A DNA stretch of 21,686 nucleotides. Origin: CAYTQK01 sp964439745. GTDB taxonomy: Bacteria > Desulfobacterota > Desulfobacteria > Desulfobacterales > Desulfosudaceae. A model generated the notes under the pieces. The model was not told the DNA's origin, ran no database searches, and worked only from the letters and a program-made list of their open reading frames with translations. The first letter of the stretch is position 1, and each line of letters begins with the position of its first letter. The translations under genes and the position numbers were made by a program. Of the stretch, positions 1 to 7,353 are shown piece by piece. The stretch lies in contig CAYTQK010000013.1 of NCBI GenBank assembly GCA_964439745.1, positions 1-21,686 on the forward strand. Reading direction: 5' to 3'.

Positions 1-417
1 GCCGTTTCCATGGATGCCCGCGAACCGAAGCATTATCAGACCGGCGCGGTGATGGCGCGTATGCTGGTGGACCGGAAAGAAGAATGGTCCCTCTCCCCCC
101 GGGTCTTGCTGAACGTGAATGTGCCGGATCTGCCGCTGAGCCGCCTGGACGGGATTCGGTTTACCAGCCTGGACATGGCCCGGCCCGGCGACTGGGCGGA
201 AAAACGGGATGATCCCCGGGGCCGGGACTATTACTGGTACGGCTACCAGGCGCCGGAGGTGGTGCCGGGCAGCGGCACGGACCGGGAATCGGTCCGCGGC
301 AAATACGTCTCCATCACCCCCCTGACATGTGATGCCACGGATTATGACAGCCTGGAGCAACTGGCCCGCCTGCACGCGGATATGGAAGGTTATGTTAAGG
401 ATAACAGTAAATTATGA
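1..417 (+). CDS. surE: 5'/3'-nucleotidase SurE, C-terminal part (5' end outside window)
   Basis: The reading frame is open from the first base, so the gene starts upstream and only about the last 138 residues are present. The visible part matches the C-terminal half of SurE: an AVS-M start of a strand, a HYQTGAVMARM helix, the LLNVNVPDLP strand that precedes the dimer/tetramer arm, and an RDYYWYGYQAP segment followed by the usual DAxDYDSL-like end. SurE is a metal-dependent phosphatase acting on nucleoside 5'/3'-monophosphates in the cytoplasm. Its metal-binding N-terminal motif lies outside the window and cannot be checked. The stop overlaps the next start in an ATGA arrangement (ATG at 414), indicating translational coupling with the HD-domain gene. 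The assignment rests on family resemblance of this half only. Confidence 0.85.
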   Translation, partial: AVSMDAREPKHYQTGAVMARMLVDRKEEWSLSPRVLLNVNVPDLPLSRLDGIRFTSLDMARPGDWAEKRDDPRGRDYYWYGYQAPEVVPGSGTDRESVRGKYVSITPLTCDATDYDSLEQLARLHADMEGYVKDNSKL

Positions 418-1397
418 AAAAAATTTTCGTGGATCAGCTGGCCGCCGGCCAGGCGGTCGATGATGTTTTTGTCCTGGCCGCCAAGTCCAGTGCCCAGAAA
501 AAGGACGGCAACCGCTTTCTGCGGCTGGTGCTGACCGACCGGACCGGCAGTGTTGCCGCGGTGGTCTGGGATAACGTGGAGCAGGCGGACCAGGCGGCCG
601 TGCCCGGCGCCTTTGTCCGGGCCGGCGGGGAGATTACCGAATACCGGGGCGCCCTGCAGTTCACCGTCAAGTCCCTGGCCGCATGCGACCGGGCCGAGGT
701 GGACCCGGCCGATTTTCTGCCCCGGACCGACAAGGATGTCAACGCCATGTTCCGCCGCCTGCTGCGGCTGACCGAAGAGATCCACTGCCCGCACTTGAAA
801 GCCCTGCTGCATCTTTTCTGGAATGACGATGTGTTCGTGGCAGAAAGGTTCAAGCGGGCGCCGGCGGCCAAGCATATGCATCACGCCTACCTGGGCGGGC
901 TGGTGGAACACACCCTGGCCGTGGCCGAGCTGGCCCTGGCCGTCTGCCGGCAGTACCCGGGCCGGCTGGACCGGGATATGCTCCTGGCCGGGGCCATTCT
1001 CCACGATGTCGGCAAGACCCGGGAATTTGAATACGATGCCCGCATCGAATACACCGACGAGGGGCGGCTGCTGAATCACCTGGTTACCGGCATCATGATG
1101 GTCGAGGAGAAACTCGCCCATCTGCCCGATTTTCCGGAAGAGACCGCCCTGCGCTTAAAACACCTCATCGCCAGCCACCATGGCAGCCGGGAGTTCGGTT
1201 CCCCGGAGCCGCCCAAAACCCTGGAGGCGCTGGTGCTGAATCATATTGACGAAATCGACGCCAAGATCGTGGGGATCGAAGCCTTCATGGCCGGTCATGC
1301 CGCCGGGGACCGATGGACGGGATTTCACCGGCCCATGGAACGATTCTTCTACCTTGGCGGGCAGAAAAGAGACGGCGGCGATGTTCATAACACTTGA
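414..1397 (+). CDS. YhaM-like OB-fold/HD-domain 3'-5' exoribonuclease
   Basis: A 327-aa protein with two parts. Residues about 10-95 resemble an OB-fold nucleic-acid-binding domain (strands around FLRLVLTDRTGSVAAVVWDN and GALQFTVKSL). Residues about 155-290 form an HD phosphohydrolase domain, with HHAYLGGLVEHT and the HD pair H197-D198 in AILHDVGK. This order is that of the YhaM/CBF1 family, metal-dependent 3'-5' exonucleases acting on RNA and single-stranded DNA. The specific substrate is inferred from the family. The start overlaps the surE stop (ATGA) and the 3' end overlaps the tmk start by 17 nt, so the three genes look like one operon. The last 30 or so residues vary in this family and run into tmk; no frameshift is evident. 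Confidence 0.85.
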   Translation: MKKIFVDQLAAGQAVDDVFVLAAKSSAQKKDGNRFLRLVLTDRTGSVAAVVWDNVEQADQAAVPGAFVRAGGEITEYRGALQFTVKSLAACDRAEVDPADFLPRTDKDVNAMFRRLLRLTEEIHCPHLKALLHLFWNDDVFVAERFKRAPAAKHMHHAYLGGLVEHTLAVAELALAVCRQYPGRLDRDMLLAGAILHDVGKTREFEYDARIEYTDEGRLLNHLVTGIMMVEEKLAHLPDFPEETALRLKHLIASHHGSREFGSPEPPKTLEALVLNHIDEIDAKIVGIEAFMAGHAAGDRWTGFHRPMERFFYLGGQKRDGGDVHNT

Positions 1398-2022
1398 GGG
1401 CACCGAGGGCGCCGGCAAGACTACCCAGATTCCCCGGCTCTTGTCTTTTCTGGAAGAACGGGGACATGCCTGCCTGGTAACCCGGGAACCGGGTGGAACC
1501 GTTGCCGGCCAGGCCATCCGCCGCATCCTCCTGGATCCGGACAATCACGGCCTGGTGCCGGTGGCCGAGCTGTTTCTGTATGCGGCCGACCGCGCCCAGC
1601 ACGTGGAGCGGGTCATCCGCCCGGCCCTGGCCGCGGGCAAGACCGTGGTCTGCGACCGGTATTGCGATGCCACCGAAGCCTACCAGGGCGCTGCCCGGGG
1701 CGTGGACAGCCGGCTGGTGGCCGAGCTGAACCGGGTGGCCACCGGCGGGCTGGTGCCGGATCTGACCATTCTGCTGGACCTGCCGCCGGAGGTCGGGCTG
1801 GAGCGGGCCTGGCAGCGGATCAAAAATACCGGCGCCCGCAGCAGCGATTGCCGCTTTGAAAACGAAGCCCTGGAATTTCATCGCCAGGTCCGGCAGGGAT
1901 ACCTGGATATCGCCGCCCGGGAGCCGGACCGGTTCTGCGTGGTTGACGCCGGCCGGGCGCAGGCAGAGGTCGCGGCCGATATCCGGGCGATCCTGGCGCG
2001 GCGCCTGGATCAATACGGATAG
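1381..2022 (+). CDS. tmk: Thymidylate kinase
   Basis: 213 aa, the usual length for bacterial dTMP kinase, which phosphorylates dTMP to dTDP for DNA synthesis. A P-loop is visible at residues 7-15 (GTEGAGKTT). Also present are the TREPGGT strand-loop, the DRY motif followed by an AYQGAARG segment, and a lid-like region around RIKNTGARSSDCRFE with the family's FExE and FHRQVRQGY pattern. I chose the ATG at 1381 because it starts the protein just before the first beta strand (MFITLEG). An in-frame upstream start at 1246 would add a 45-residue tail that is simply the other frame of the HD gene. The gene overlaps the upstream gene by 17 nt and is followed after 39 nt by the cysteine synthase/CysRS-like fusion. 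Confidence 0.95.
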   Translation: MFITLEGTEGAGKTTQIPRLLSFLEERGHACLVTREPGGTVAGQAIRRILLDPDNHGLVPVAELFLYAADRAQHVERVIRPALAAGKTVVCDRYCDATEAYQGAARGVDSRLVAELNRVATGGLVPDLTILLDLPPEVGLERAWQRIKNTGARSSDCRFENEALEFHRQVRQGYLDIAAREPDRFCVVDAGRAQAEVAADIRAILARRLDQYG

Positions 2023-2061
2023 CCATCCCCGGGCAGGTGTCCGGGGCCGAAGAGATCGGAC

Positions 2062-4368
2062 ATGGATCAATTACTGGATTTCATAGGAAACACGCCGCTG
2101 GTGGAGCTCAAGCGGATTTGCCCCAATCCGGCGGTACGCCTGCTGGCCAAGCTCGAATACATGAACCCCGGCGGCTCCATCAAGGATCGGGCGGCCGCGT
2201 ACATGATCGCCGAGGGCGAACGTTCCGGCGAGCTGACCCCCGGCAAGACGGTCATCGAGGCCACCAGCGGCAATACCGGTATCGGGCTGGCCATGGTCTG
2301 CGCCGTCAAGGGGTACCGGCTGCTGCTGGCCATGTCGGAGAATGCCAGCGAGGAACGCAAGAAGATTCTTCGCGCCCGCGGCGCCGAGATCCTGCTGACA
2401 CCGGGGCATCTCGGTACCGACGGCGCCATCGAAGAGGTCTACCGCCTGGCCCGGGAACATCCCGAACAGTATTTCATGACCGACCAGTTCAACAATGAGG
2501 CCAACTGGAAGGCCCATTATGAAGGTACCGCCGAAGAGATCTGGCACCAGACCGAAGGGAGTGTCACCACCGTGGTGGCCACCCTGGGCACCAGCGGCAC
2601 TGCCATGGGCCTGTCCCGGCGGCTGAAGGAGTACAATCCGGCCGTGCGCATTGTCGGGGTGGAGCCCTACCTGGGCCATAAGATCCAGGGGCTGAAGAAC
2701 ATGAAGGAGTCCTACCGGCCGGAACTTTTTGAACGGGAGCGGCTCGATGTCAAACCCAACGTGGAGGATGAAGCGGCCTTTGCCATGGCCCGGCGGCTGG
2801 CCAGAGAAGAGGGGCTGTTCGTCGGCATGAGCAGCGGCGCGGCCATGGAAGCGGCCTGCGCCGAGGCGGCCGCCATGGAATCCGGCACCCTGGTGGTAGT
2901 TTTTCCGGACAGCGGGGAGCGGTATCTGAGCACCACCCTCTTTGCCCAGCGGGACAAGATCGACCTGCTGCTCTACAACACGGCCACCCGCAGAAAAGAA
3001 TGGTTTGAACCCCTGGCCGAAGGCCGGGTGGCCATGTACTCCTGCGGTCCCACCGCCCACGCCAGCATGGACCTGGGCCAGTGCCGGCGGATGGTGTTCG
3101 CCGACCTGGTGTCCCGGTATCTGCGATTCCGGGGATATGATGTCAAGCATATCGTCAATATCACCGATTTCGACGACAAGACCATTGCCGGAGCGGAAGC
3201 GGCCGGCCAGACCCTGGCCGAATTCACCGCCGGGCATATCGCCCGGTTTGAACAGGACCTGGCCGAATTGCGGGTGGCCCCGGCCGATGAATACCCCCGG
3301 ACCAGCCGGGAGATTCCGGAAATGGTCGAACTGGCCGAAATCCTGGTAAAAAAGGGGGCGGCCTACGAAAAACTGCGTTCGGTTTATTTCGACATTTCCA
3401 GCGTGGAGGACTACGGCGCCTTGTCCCACGTGGATACCGACAAGATCCGGCTGGGCGCCACCGTCGACCTGGACGAATATGAAAAAGACAACCCCCGGGA
3501 TTTTACCCTGCTGAAACGGGCCCGGCTGAGAGAACTCAAAAAAGGGATGTATGTCAAGACGCCGTGGGGAAACGTGCGGCCGTCACTGCACCTGCAATGC
3601 GCCGCCATTACCCGCAAATATCTGGGCGACTGCTTTGACATCCATACCGGCAGCAGCGGCCTGATTTTCCCCCATCACGAAAACCAGATCGCCATTGCCA
3701 AAGCCGCCACCGGCCATTCCCCGGCCCGCTACTGGCTGCACTGCGCCGGCGTCCTGGCCCCGGATGACGACTCCAATTGGCGCTCGGCGGTGATGACGTT
3801 TGACGAAATCCGGAAAATGGGCTTTTCCGGCCGGCAGATCCGCTACTGGTTGCTTTCCGTCCATTACCGTAAAACCCTTTCGTTTGCCGCCGAAAGCGTG
3901 ACCATGGCCGAACGCGCCCTGCAGCGGCTGGACAACTGCATCAATGCCCTGGCTGCCGTGGCCGGCAATCCCGCGGCCGAAGAGGTGGATACCGCCGCCA
4001 TAACGCCGGAAATTGATCAGCTGCTGTACGATATCAAGCAGGGCGTCATTGATGCCATGGATGACGACCTCAACGTCTCGGCCGCGCTGGCCAGCATTTT
4101 TAAAAATGTCCGCACCGTCAATTCTTTTCTGAGCCGGGGCCAGCTGGATGCCGGCAACGCCCGCAAGATTCTGGACGCCTTTGAAAATATTAACAATGTT
4201 TTTCAGCTGTTCGATTTTGAAGCCAAAGAAACGACCTGCTCGGCGCAGGCCGAGGCGTTGCTGCGGCAGCGGGAGGAAGCCCGGAAAAACCGGGACTGGA
4301 AGCGGGCGGATCACTTGCGGGATCAGCTGCGGGAGATGGGTGTTCAGGTGGTGGATTATAAGGCCTGA
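2062..4368 (+). CDS. Fusion: PLP cysteine synthase + CysRS-like domain with degenerate catalytic motifs
   Basis: A single 768-codon frame. Residues 1-298 are a complete fold-type II PLP cysteine synthase (CysK/CysM type): K41 in NPGGSIKDR is the expected PLP lysine, T68-SGNTG is the substrate/PLP loop, GTSGTAMG is the phosphate loop, and PDSGERYLST is the C-terminal motif. Residues about 302-768 are a full-length class I cysteinyl-tRNA synthetase fold (LLLYNTATRRKE, CGPT, NITDFDDKTI, PHHENQ, DDDLNVSAALA). Two signatures are missing. At the HIGH position (nine residues after C328) the sequence is D337-L-G-Q340. In the KMSKS loop (residues about 566-577) there is DDDSNWRSAV. By alignment to the E. 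coli zinc site, C328, C513 and H538 are kept but the fourth ligand, Glu, is Q542. The C-terminal helical region remains, but the usual terminal TP.G..WR-type tail is absent. Cysteine synthesis is a secure call for the N-half. Ordinary tRNA charging by the C-half is doubtful; a modified ligase or a regulatory role is possible. Confidence 0.85.
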   Translation: MDQLLDFIGNTPLVELKRICPNPAVRLLAKLEYMNPGGSIKDRAAAYMIAEGERSGELTPGKTVIEATSGNTGIGLAMVCAVKGYRLLLAMSENASEERKKILRARGAEILLTPGHLGTDGAIEEVYRLAREHPEQYFMTDQFNNEANWKAHYEGTAEEIWHQTEGSVTTVVATLGTSGTAMGLSRRLKEYNPAVRIVGVEPYLGHKIQGLKNMKESYRPELFERERLDVKPNVEDEAAFAMARRLAREEGLFVGMSSGAAMEAACAEAAAMESGTLVVVFPDSGERYLSTTLFAQRDKIDLLLYNTATRRKEWFEPLAEGRVAMYSCGPTAHASMDLGQCRRMVFADLVSRYLRFRGYDVKHIVNITDFDDKTIAGAEAAGQTLAEFTAGHIARFEQDLAELRVAPADEYPRTSREIPEMVELAEILVKKGAAYEKLRSVYFDISSVEDYGALSHVDTDKIRLGATVDLDEYEKDNPRDFTLLKRARLRELKKGMYVKTPWGNVRPSLHLQCAAITRKYLGDCFDIHTGSSGLIFPHHENQIAIAKAATGHSPARYWLHCAGVLAPDDDSNWRSAVMTFDEIRKMGFSGRQIRYWLLSVHYRKTLSFAAESVTMAERALQRLDNCINALAAVAGNPAAEEVDTAAITPEIDQLLYDIKQGVIDAMDDDLNVSAALASIFKNVRTVNSFLSRGQLDAGNARKILDAFENINNVFQLFDFEAKETTCSAQAEALLRQREEARKNRDWKRADHLRDQLREMGVQVVDYKA

Positions 4369-4382
4369 AAACGCCCCCCGAG

Positions 4383-4411
4383 TTGACGGCAATAATGTAA
4401 TAAGTTATTAA
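4383..4411 (+). promoter_or_regulatory. Candidate sigma70 promoter for the 4506 gene
   Basis: TTGACG (4383-4388), a 17-bp spacer and TATTAA (4406-4411) lie in the 137-bp gap after the cysteine synthase fusion gene. The region is AT-rich compared with its surroundings. It would start transcription about 85-90 nt before the next ATG. Read by eye only. Confidence 0.45.
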
Positions 4412-4505
4412 AAACATGCGATTTTTTTTCAGCAGAAAGGGATAGGTCCGCCGCCGCCTGGTCCCTGGAGCCGAGTGAACTGTTTAAAAAAAGAAAGATG
4501 ACATC

Positions 4506-5477
4506 ATGACCCAGGCCTTTTATTTTCCTTTTACCAGTATTGATGCGGAGCAGCTACAGGCCCTGCTGGCCTGTTTCCGGCCGCTGACCATCTGCCTGCC
4601 TTCGGCGGCGGCGGTCGAAATGCTGCCCCCGGGCGCCGCCTCTGTGGAGGGGCTTGTTCTGCAGTCGCCTCCGGAAGAGGCCGGCCGGCGGGTGGAGCAG
4701 CTTTACCGGGCCTGCGTGCAGTGGCGGGAGGCGACCGCGGGCGCATCCGCCTCGTTTTTCAAAAGCAACCGGCCCCCCTTTTTTGACGAAAATACGGTCT
4801 CCTATGTGCGCCAGGAAATTCTGCGGGGGGCCATGCCGGAAGATTCGGGCAGACCGGATCCGCTGCTTCAGGCCCGCGTGTTTCTGCGCCTGGCCGCGGA
4901 TCATGACAGCCGCCAGGCGGCCGTGGACCAGTCCCTGACCCGGCTGAAAGACCGGGAGCGGGCGCTGTTTGCCTCCCTGCAGGGCGCGGAGGATGATTCC
5001 GCTGCCGGCCAGTTATCCCTGGACAGTGGCGGGCGGATCCCCGATGCCGGGGCGGAGATGACGGCCTCCCGGCTGTCCGCCTGGGCGGCCCTGGTCCTGG
5101 CCGCCGAAGAGGTGCCCGACCTGCTGGTTACGACCAGCCCGGCGGTGCGGGACCATTTGCGGGAAACCTTGCCCGGCGGTCAGCTGCTGCTGGAACGCGC
5201 GGCCTGGGCCGCTCGCGCCGGAGATGCCTGGCGGCAGGAGCTGGCCCGGTCCCTGGCGGCCTGCCTGCGCCCCGAAGAAGAGGCGGTGTTTGTGCCGCCG
5301 GCTTTGCCGGAATCATCCGCGGCCTCATTGCGCCTGGAAATGGATCTGCTGATCTGGCCGGAAATCGCCCTGGCCGACTTTCTGATTTTTCTGTCCGGGC
5401 GGAACGATATCCGACCGGAAGACGTGCCGGCGATTACGGCACCGCGGGCCATGGTCGCCTGCCTGGTGCCGGCCTGA
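4506..5477 (+). CDS. Hypothetical protein, 323 aa
   Basis: I do not recognise this protein. It starts with a short aromatic segment (QAFYFPFTSID). There is no signal peptide or membrane helix, and it is rich in Ala, Leu, Arg and Glu, with mostly helical character. A central stretch (about residues 120-160) alternates Leu/Ala with charged residues and ends in TRLKDRERALFASLQG, which could be a coiled coil. The second half contains SAWAALVLAAEEVPDLLVTTS and several PE/EE patches. No metal-binding or nucleotide-binding motif is seen. Codon use and GC match its neighbours, and the frame is uninterrupted, so it is probably a real gene. It has its own candidate promoter at 4383-4411 and is followed by the ferredoxin gene, which also has its own promoter. 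The ATG at 4506 has only a weak purine-rich ribosome-binding site. Confidence 0.75.
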   Translation: MTQAFYFPFTSIDAEQLQALLACFRPLTICLPSAAAVEMLPPGAASVEGLVLQSPPEEAGRRVEQLYRACVQWREATAGASASFFKSNRPPFFDENTVSYVRQEILRGAMPEDSGRPDPLLQARVFLRLAADHDSRQAAVDQSLTRLKDRERALFASLQGAEDDSAAGQLSLDSGGRIPDAGAEMTASRLSAWAALVLAAEEVPDLLVTTSPAVRDHLRETLPGGQLLLERAAWAARAGDAWRQELARSLAACLRPEEEAVFVPPALPESSAASLRLEMDLLIWPEIALADFLIFLSGRNDIRPEDVPAITAPRAMVACLVPA

Positions 5478-5496
5478 TTTTTTTATGATCAGCCGG
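5469..5496. repeat. Inverted repeat spanning the stop codon of the 4506 gene
   Basis: CCGG-C-CTGAT (5469-5478) pairs with ATCAG-CCGG (5488-5496): nine base pairs with one bulged C and a T-rich loop. It could form a 3'-end hairpin, but no T-run follows the stem, so it is not a standard intrinsic terminator. Confidence 0.35.
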
Positions 5497-5504
5497 TTAA
5501 TTCC

Positions 5505-5532
5505 TTGACTTTGGTTTTTTTAGTGATATAGA
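5505..5532 (+). promoter_or_regulatory. Candidate sigma70 promoter for the ferredoxin gene
   Basis: TTGACT (5505-5510), a 16-bp spacer and TATAGA (5527-5532) lie in an AT-rich stretch. The predicted start would leave a 5' UTR of about 130 nt, long for such a small gene, and this leader holds a palindromic hairpin. Confidence 0.55.
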
Positions 5533-5603
5533 AAAATTTTTATCAGTGTCAACTGGGTCGAACGGTAAAAATAAATGCCAATACTGGCTTTGGGTTACGC
5601 ATG

Positions 5604-5661
5604 AAAAGGAGCAGCTCCTTTTACGCGCAAGTTGGACGTCACTAATGTAATGCAAAGGAGG
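5604..5661 (+). promoter_or_regulatory. 5' UTR hairpin with possible anti-Shine-Dalgarno arm
   Basis: AAAAGGAG (5604-5611), a 3-nt CAG loop and CTCCTTTT (5615-5622) form a perfect 8-bp hairpin in the ferredoxin leader. The second arm contains CTCCTTT, which is also complementary to the ribosome-binding site AAAGGAG at 5654-5660. Two exclusive structures are therefore possible. In the first, the upstream arm (itself a Shine-Dalgarno mimic) occupies the anti-SD and leaves the real SD free. In the second, the anti-SD arm covers the SD. The same palindrome could instead be a protein operator. The pairing is seen in the sequence; a regulatory role is inference. Confidence 0.4.
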
Positions 5662-5668
5662 CCTCAAG

Positions 5669-5857
5669 ATGGGTTGGAATGTCACCGTTGATGAGTCGAA
5701 ATGTACCGGCTGTGAAGAGTGTGTCGACAATTGCCCGGTGGAAGTATTTGAAATGCAGGATGATAAATCCGTGCCGGTGAACGCGGACGAATGCCTGGGT
5801 TGTGAAACCTGCGTCGAGGTTTGTGAAAGCGACGCCATCACCGTGGAAGAAGTCTAA
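5669..5857 (+). CDS. 2[4Fe-4S] ferredoxin, 62 aa
   Basis: A small electron carrier with two bacterial-type cluster motifs. The first is C12-x2-C15-x2-C18-x3-C22-P, the second C42-x2-C45-x2-C48-x3-C52. The protein is very acidic and the length is normal for a clostridial-type ferredoxin; there is no signal peptide, so it is cytoplasmic. The second cluster ends in CES instead of the more usual CP. A strong Shine-Dalgarno (AAAGGAGG, 5654-5661) sits 7 nt before the ATG. The gene has its own candidate promoter and an intrinsic terminator, so it is probably monocistronic. Its redox partner cannot be told from the context. Confidence 0.95.
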   Translation: MGWNVTVDESKCTGCEECVDNCPVEVFEMQDDKSVPVNADECLGCETCVEVCESDAITVEEV

Positions 5858-5893
5858 CCACGGCATCGGTATTTGTACCCGTATGTTTTTGAT

Positions 5894-5931
5894 ATTTCCC
5901 GGCTTTTGTAAAAAAAGCCGGGAAATTTTTT
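5894..5931 (+). terminator. Intrinsic terminator after the ferredoxin gene
   Basis: A perfect 14-bp stem with arms ATTTCCCGGCTTTT (5894-5907) and AAAAGCCGGGAAAT (5913-5926), a 5-nt loop GTAAA and a six-base T-run (5926-5931). This is a strong Rho-independent terminator that separates the ferredoxin transcript from the following gene. Confidence 0.92.
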
Positions 5932-5995
5932 GGTTCCGGCCGTATGTGACCAAACCGGTCGACGACGGTAACCGTCATATATCATCAAATGCTCC

Positions 5996-7270
5996 ATGCA
6001 CCCTGCCGATGAATCCCGCTTTCCCCTGATGGCCTTGGTCCGGCAGTCGCTGCCACGATCGGCCCTGACCGACGTGCCCGCCGCCACCATCTCCTCTCTG
6101 CGGCAGAGTTTTATCTTTGATTCGGTTCGGCCGGGCGCCCGCATCGCGGTGGCCGTGGGCAGCCGGGGTATCGGCCGCCTGGCCGAAATTGTGGCCGCCT
6201 GCATCGATTTTTTGAAAAAACAGGGATTTTCCCCTTTTATCGTGCCGGCCATGGGCAGCCACGGCGGGGCTACCGCGGCGGGGCAGTGCCAGCTTCTGGC
6301 CGGCCTGGGAATCTCGGAAGACGCTTTGCAGGTTCCCATTGCAGCCGACATGGCGGTGGACACGGTCGGCCGCCTGGACTGCGGCCTGGATGTATTTGTT
6401 TCCCGGGCCGCCCGGGCGGCGGATCATATTTTTGTCATCAACCGGGTCAAGCCCCATACCAAGTTCACCGCCGACCGCGAAAGCGGGCTGGCCAAGATGC
6501 TGGCCGTGGGGCTGGGCAAGGCCGAAGGCGCGGCCGCCATCCACCGGTTTGCCGTCCGTCACACCTTTGCCGTGATTGATCAGGCCGCAAAACAGATCCT
6601 GGCTGCCTGCCCGGTGCTGGGCGGGCTGGCCATTGTGGAAGACGGCTACGGCATGCCGGAGCGCCTGGAAACGGTGGCCGCTGCCGACCTCATGGAAACC
6701 GAAAGGCACCTGCTGCGGCAGGCCCGAAAAATGCTGCCCGGCATCCCCCTGGAGGGGATTGATCTGCTGGTCGTGGACCGGATCGGTAAAAATATCAGCG
6801 GTATCGGCATGGATTCCAATGTCACCGGCCGGCATCGGGATATCACCGGTGATTTTTTTCTGCCGCCTTATGTCCGGCGCATCTTTGTCCGGGACCTGGA
6901 CCCGCAGAGCCACGGCAACGCTAACGGCATCGGCCTGGCCGATTTTACCACTTCCCGGCTGGTCCGGGCCATGGACCGGGACCAGACCAGCCTCAACGCC
7001 CTGACCGCGATTTCGCCGGAAAAGGCGGCCCTGCCGCTCTGGTTTGATTCCGACCGGGCGGCTATTGCCGCCGCCCTGGGCACCTGCGGACCAGTGGCTC
7101 CTGAAAACGCACGAGTGGTCCGCATCCGGGACACGGCCCACCTGGAGACGCTGGCGGTTTCCCGGGCCTTTGAAAGGGAAATCCTGGACCATCCTTCTTT
7201 GGCACTGACGGGCGGCTGGTCGCCCCTGGCCTTTGATGGGCGGGGGAACCTGGTGCCGGAAACGCTTTGA
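5996..7270 (+). CDS. LarA-like DUF2088 protein (nickel-pincer cofactor-dependent isomerase family)
   Basis: 424 aa, related to the nickel-pincer-nucleotide enzymes typified by lactate racemase LarA. Visible elements are an N-terminal Rossmann-like part (ARIAVAVGSRGIG), the conserved PAMGSHGGAT loop, and NRVKPHTKFTADRESGLAKMLAVG. In that last segment H154 and K167 are the likely counterparts of the LarA nickel-ligand His and the cofactor-tethering Lys. The C-terminal part contains GKNISGIGMDSNVTGR and a HGNANGIGLADFTT loop. This is not LarA itself but a divergent subgroup with unknown substrate. The cofactor biosynthesis genes (larB, larC, larE) are not in the window. The ATG at 5996 has no clear Shine-Dalgarno; another in-frame Met lies 11 codons downstream. 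Function beyond family membership is inference. Confidence 0.8.
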   Translation: MHPADESRFPLMALVRQSLPRSALTDVPAATISSLRQSFIFDSVRPGARIAVAVGSRGIGRLAEIVAACIDFLKKQGFSPFIVPAMGSHGGATAAGQCQLLAGLGISEDALQVPIAADMAVDTVGRLDCGLDVFVSRAARAADHIFVINRVKPHTKFTADRESGLAKMLAVGLGKAEGAAAIHRFAVRHTFAVIDQAAKQILAACPVLGGLAIVEDGYGMPERLETVAAADLMETERHLLRQARKMLPGIPLEGIDLLVVDRIGKNISGIGMDSNVTGRHRDITGDFFLPPYVRRIFVRDLDPQSHGNANGIGLADFTTSRLVRAMDRDQTSLNALTAISPEKAALPLWFDSDRAAIAAALGTCGPVAPENARVVRIRDTAHLETLAVSRAFEREILDHPSLALTGGWSPLAFDGRGNLVPETL

Positions 7271-7353
7271 TTTCGAGGAAACAGCTTCAGGCGGCGCAAT
7301 TTTTCTGCAACGACAGGTAAGACGAATCAACGAAAAAAACGGAGTATCTGCCC

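Noticed and set aside
2071..3429. Long open frame (452 codons) on the - strand
   Set aside because: It lies fully antisense to the cysteine synthase/CysRS-like gene, has His/Gly/Gln-rich low-information sequence, and is the usual shadow of a GC-rich gene.
5975..7330. 451-codon open frame on the - strand
   Set aside because: Antisense to the DUF2088 gene, with no recognisable motif and composition typical of shadow frames.
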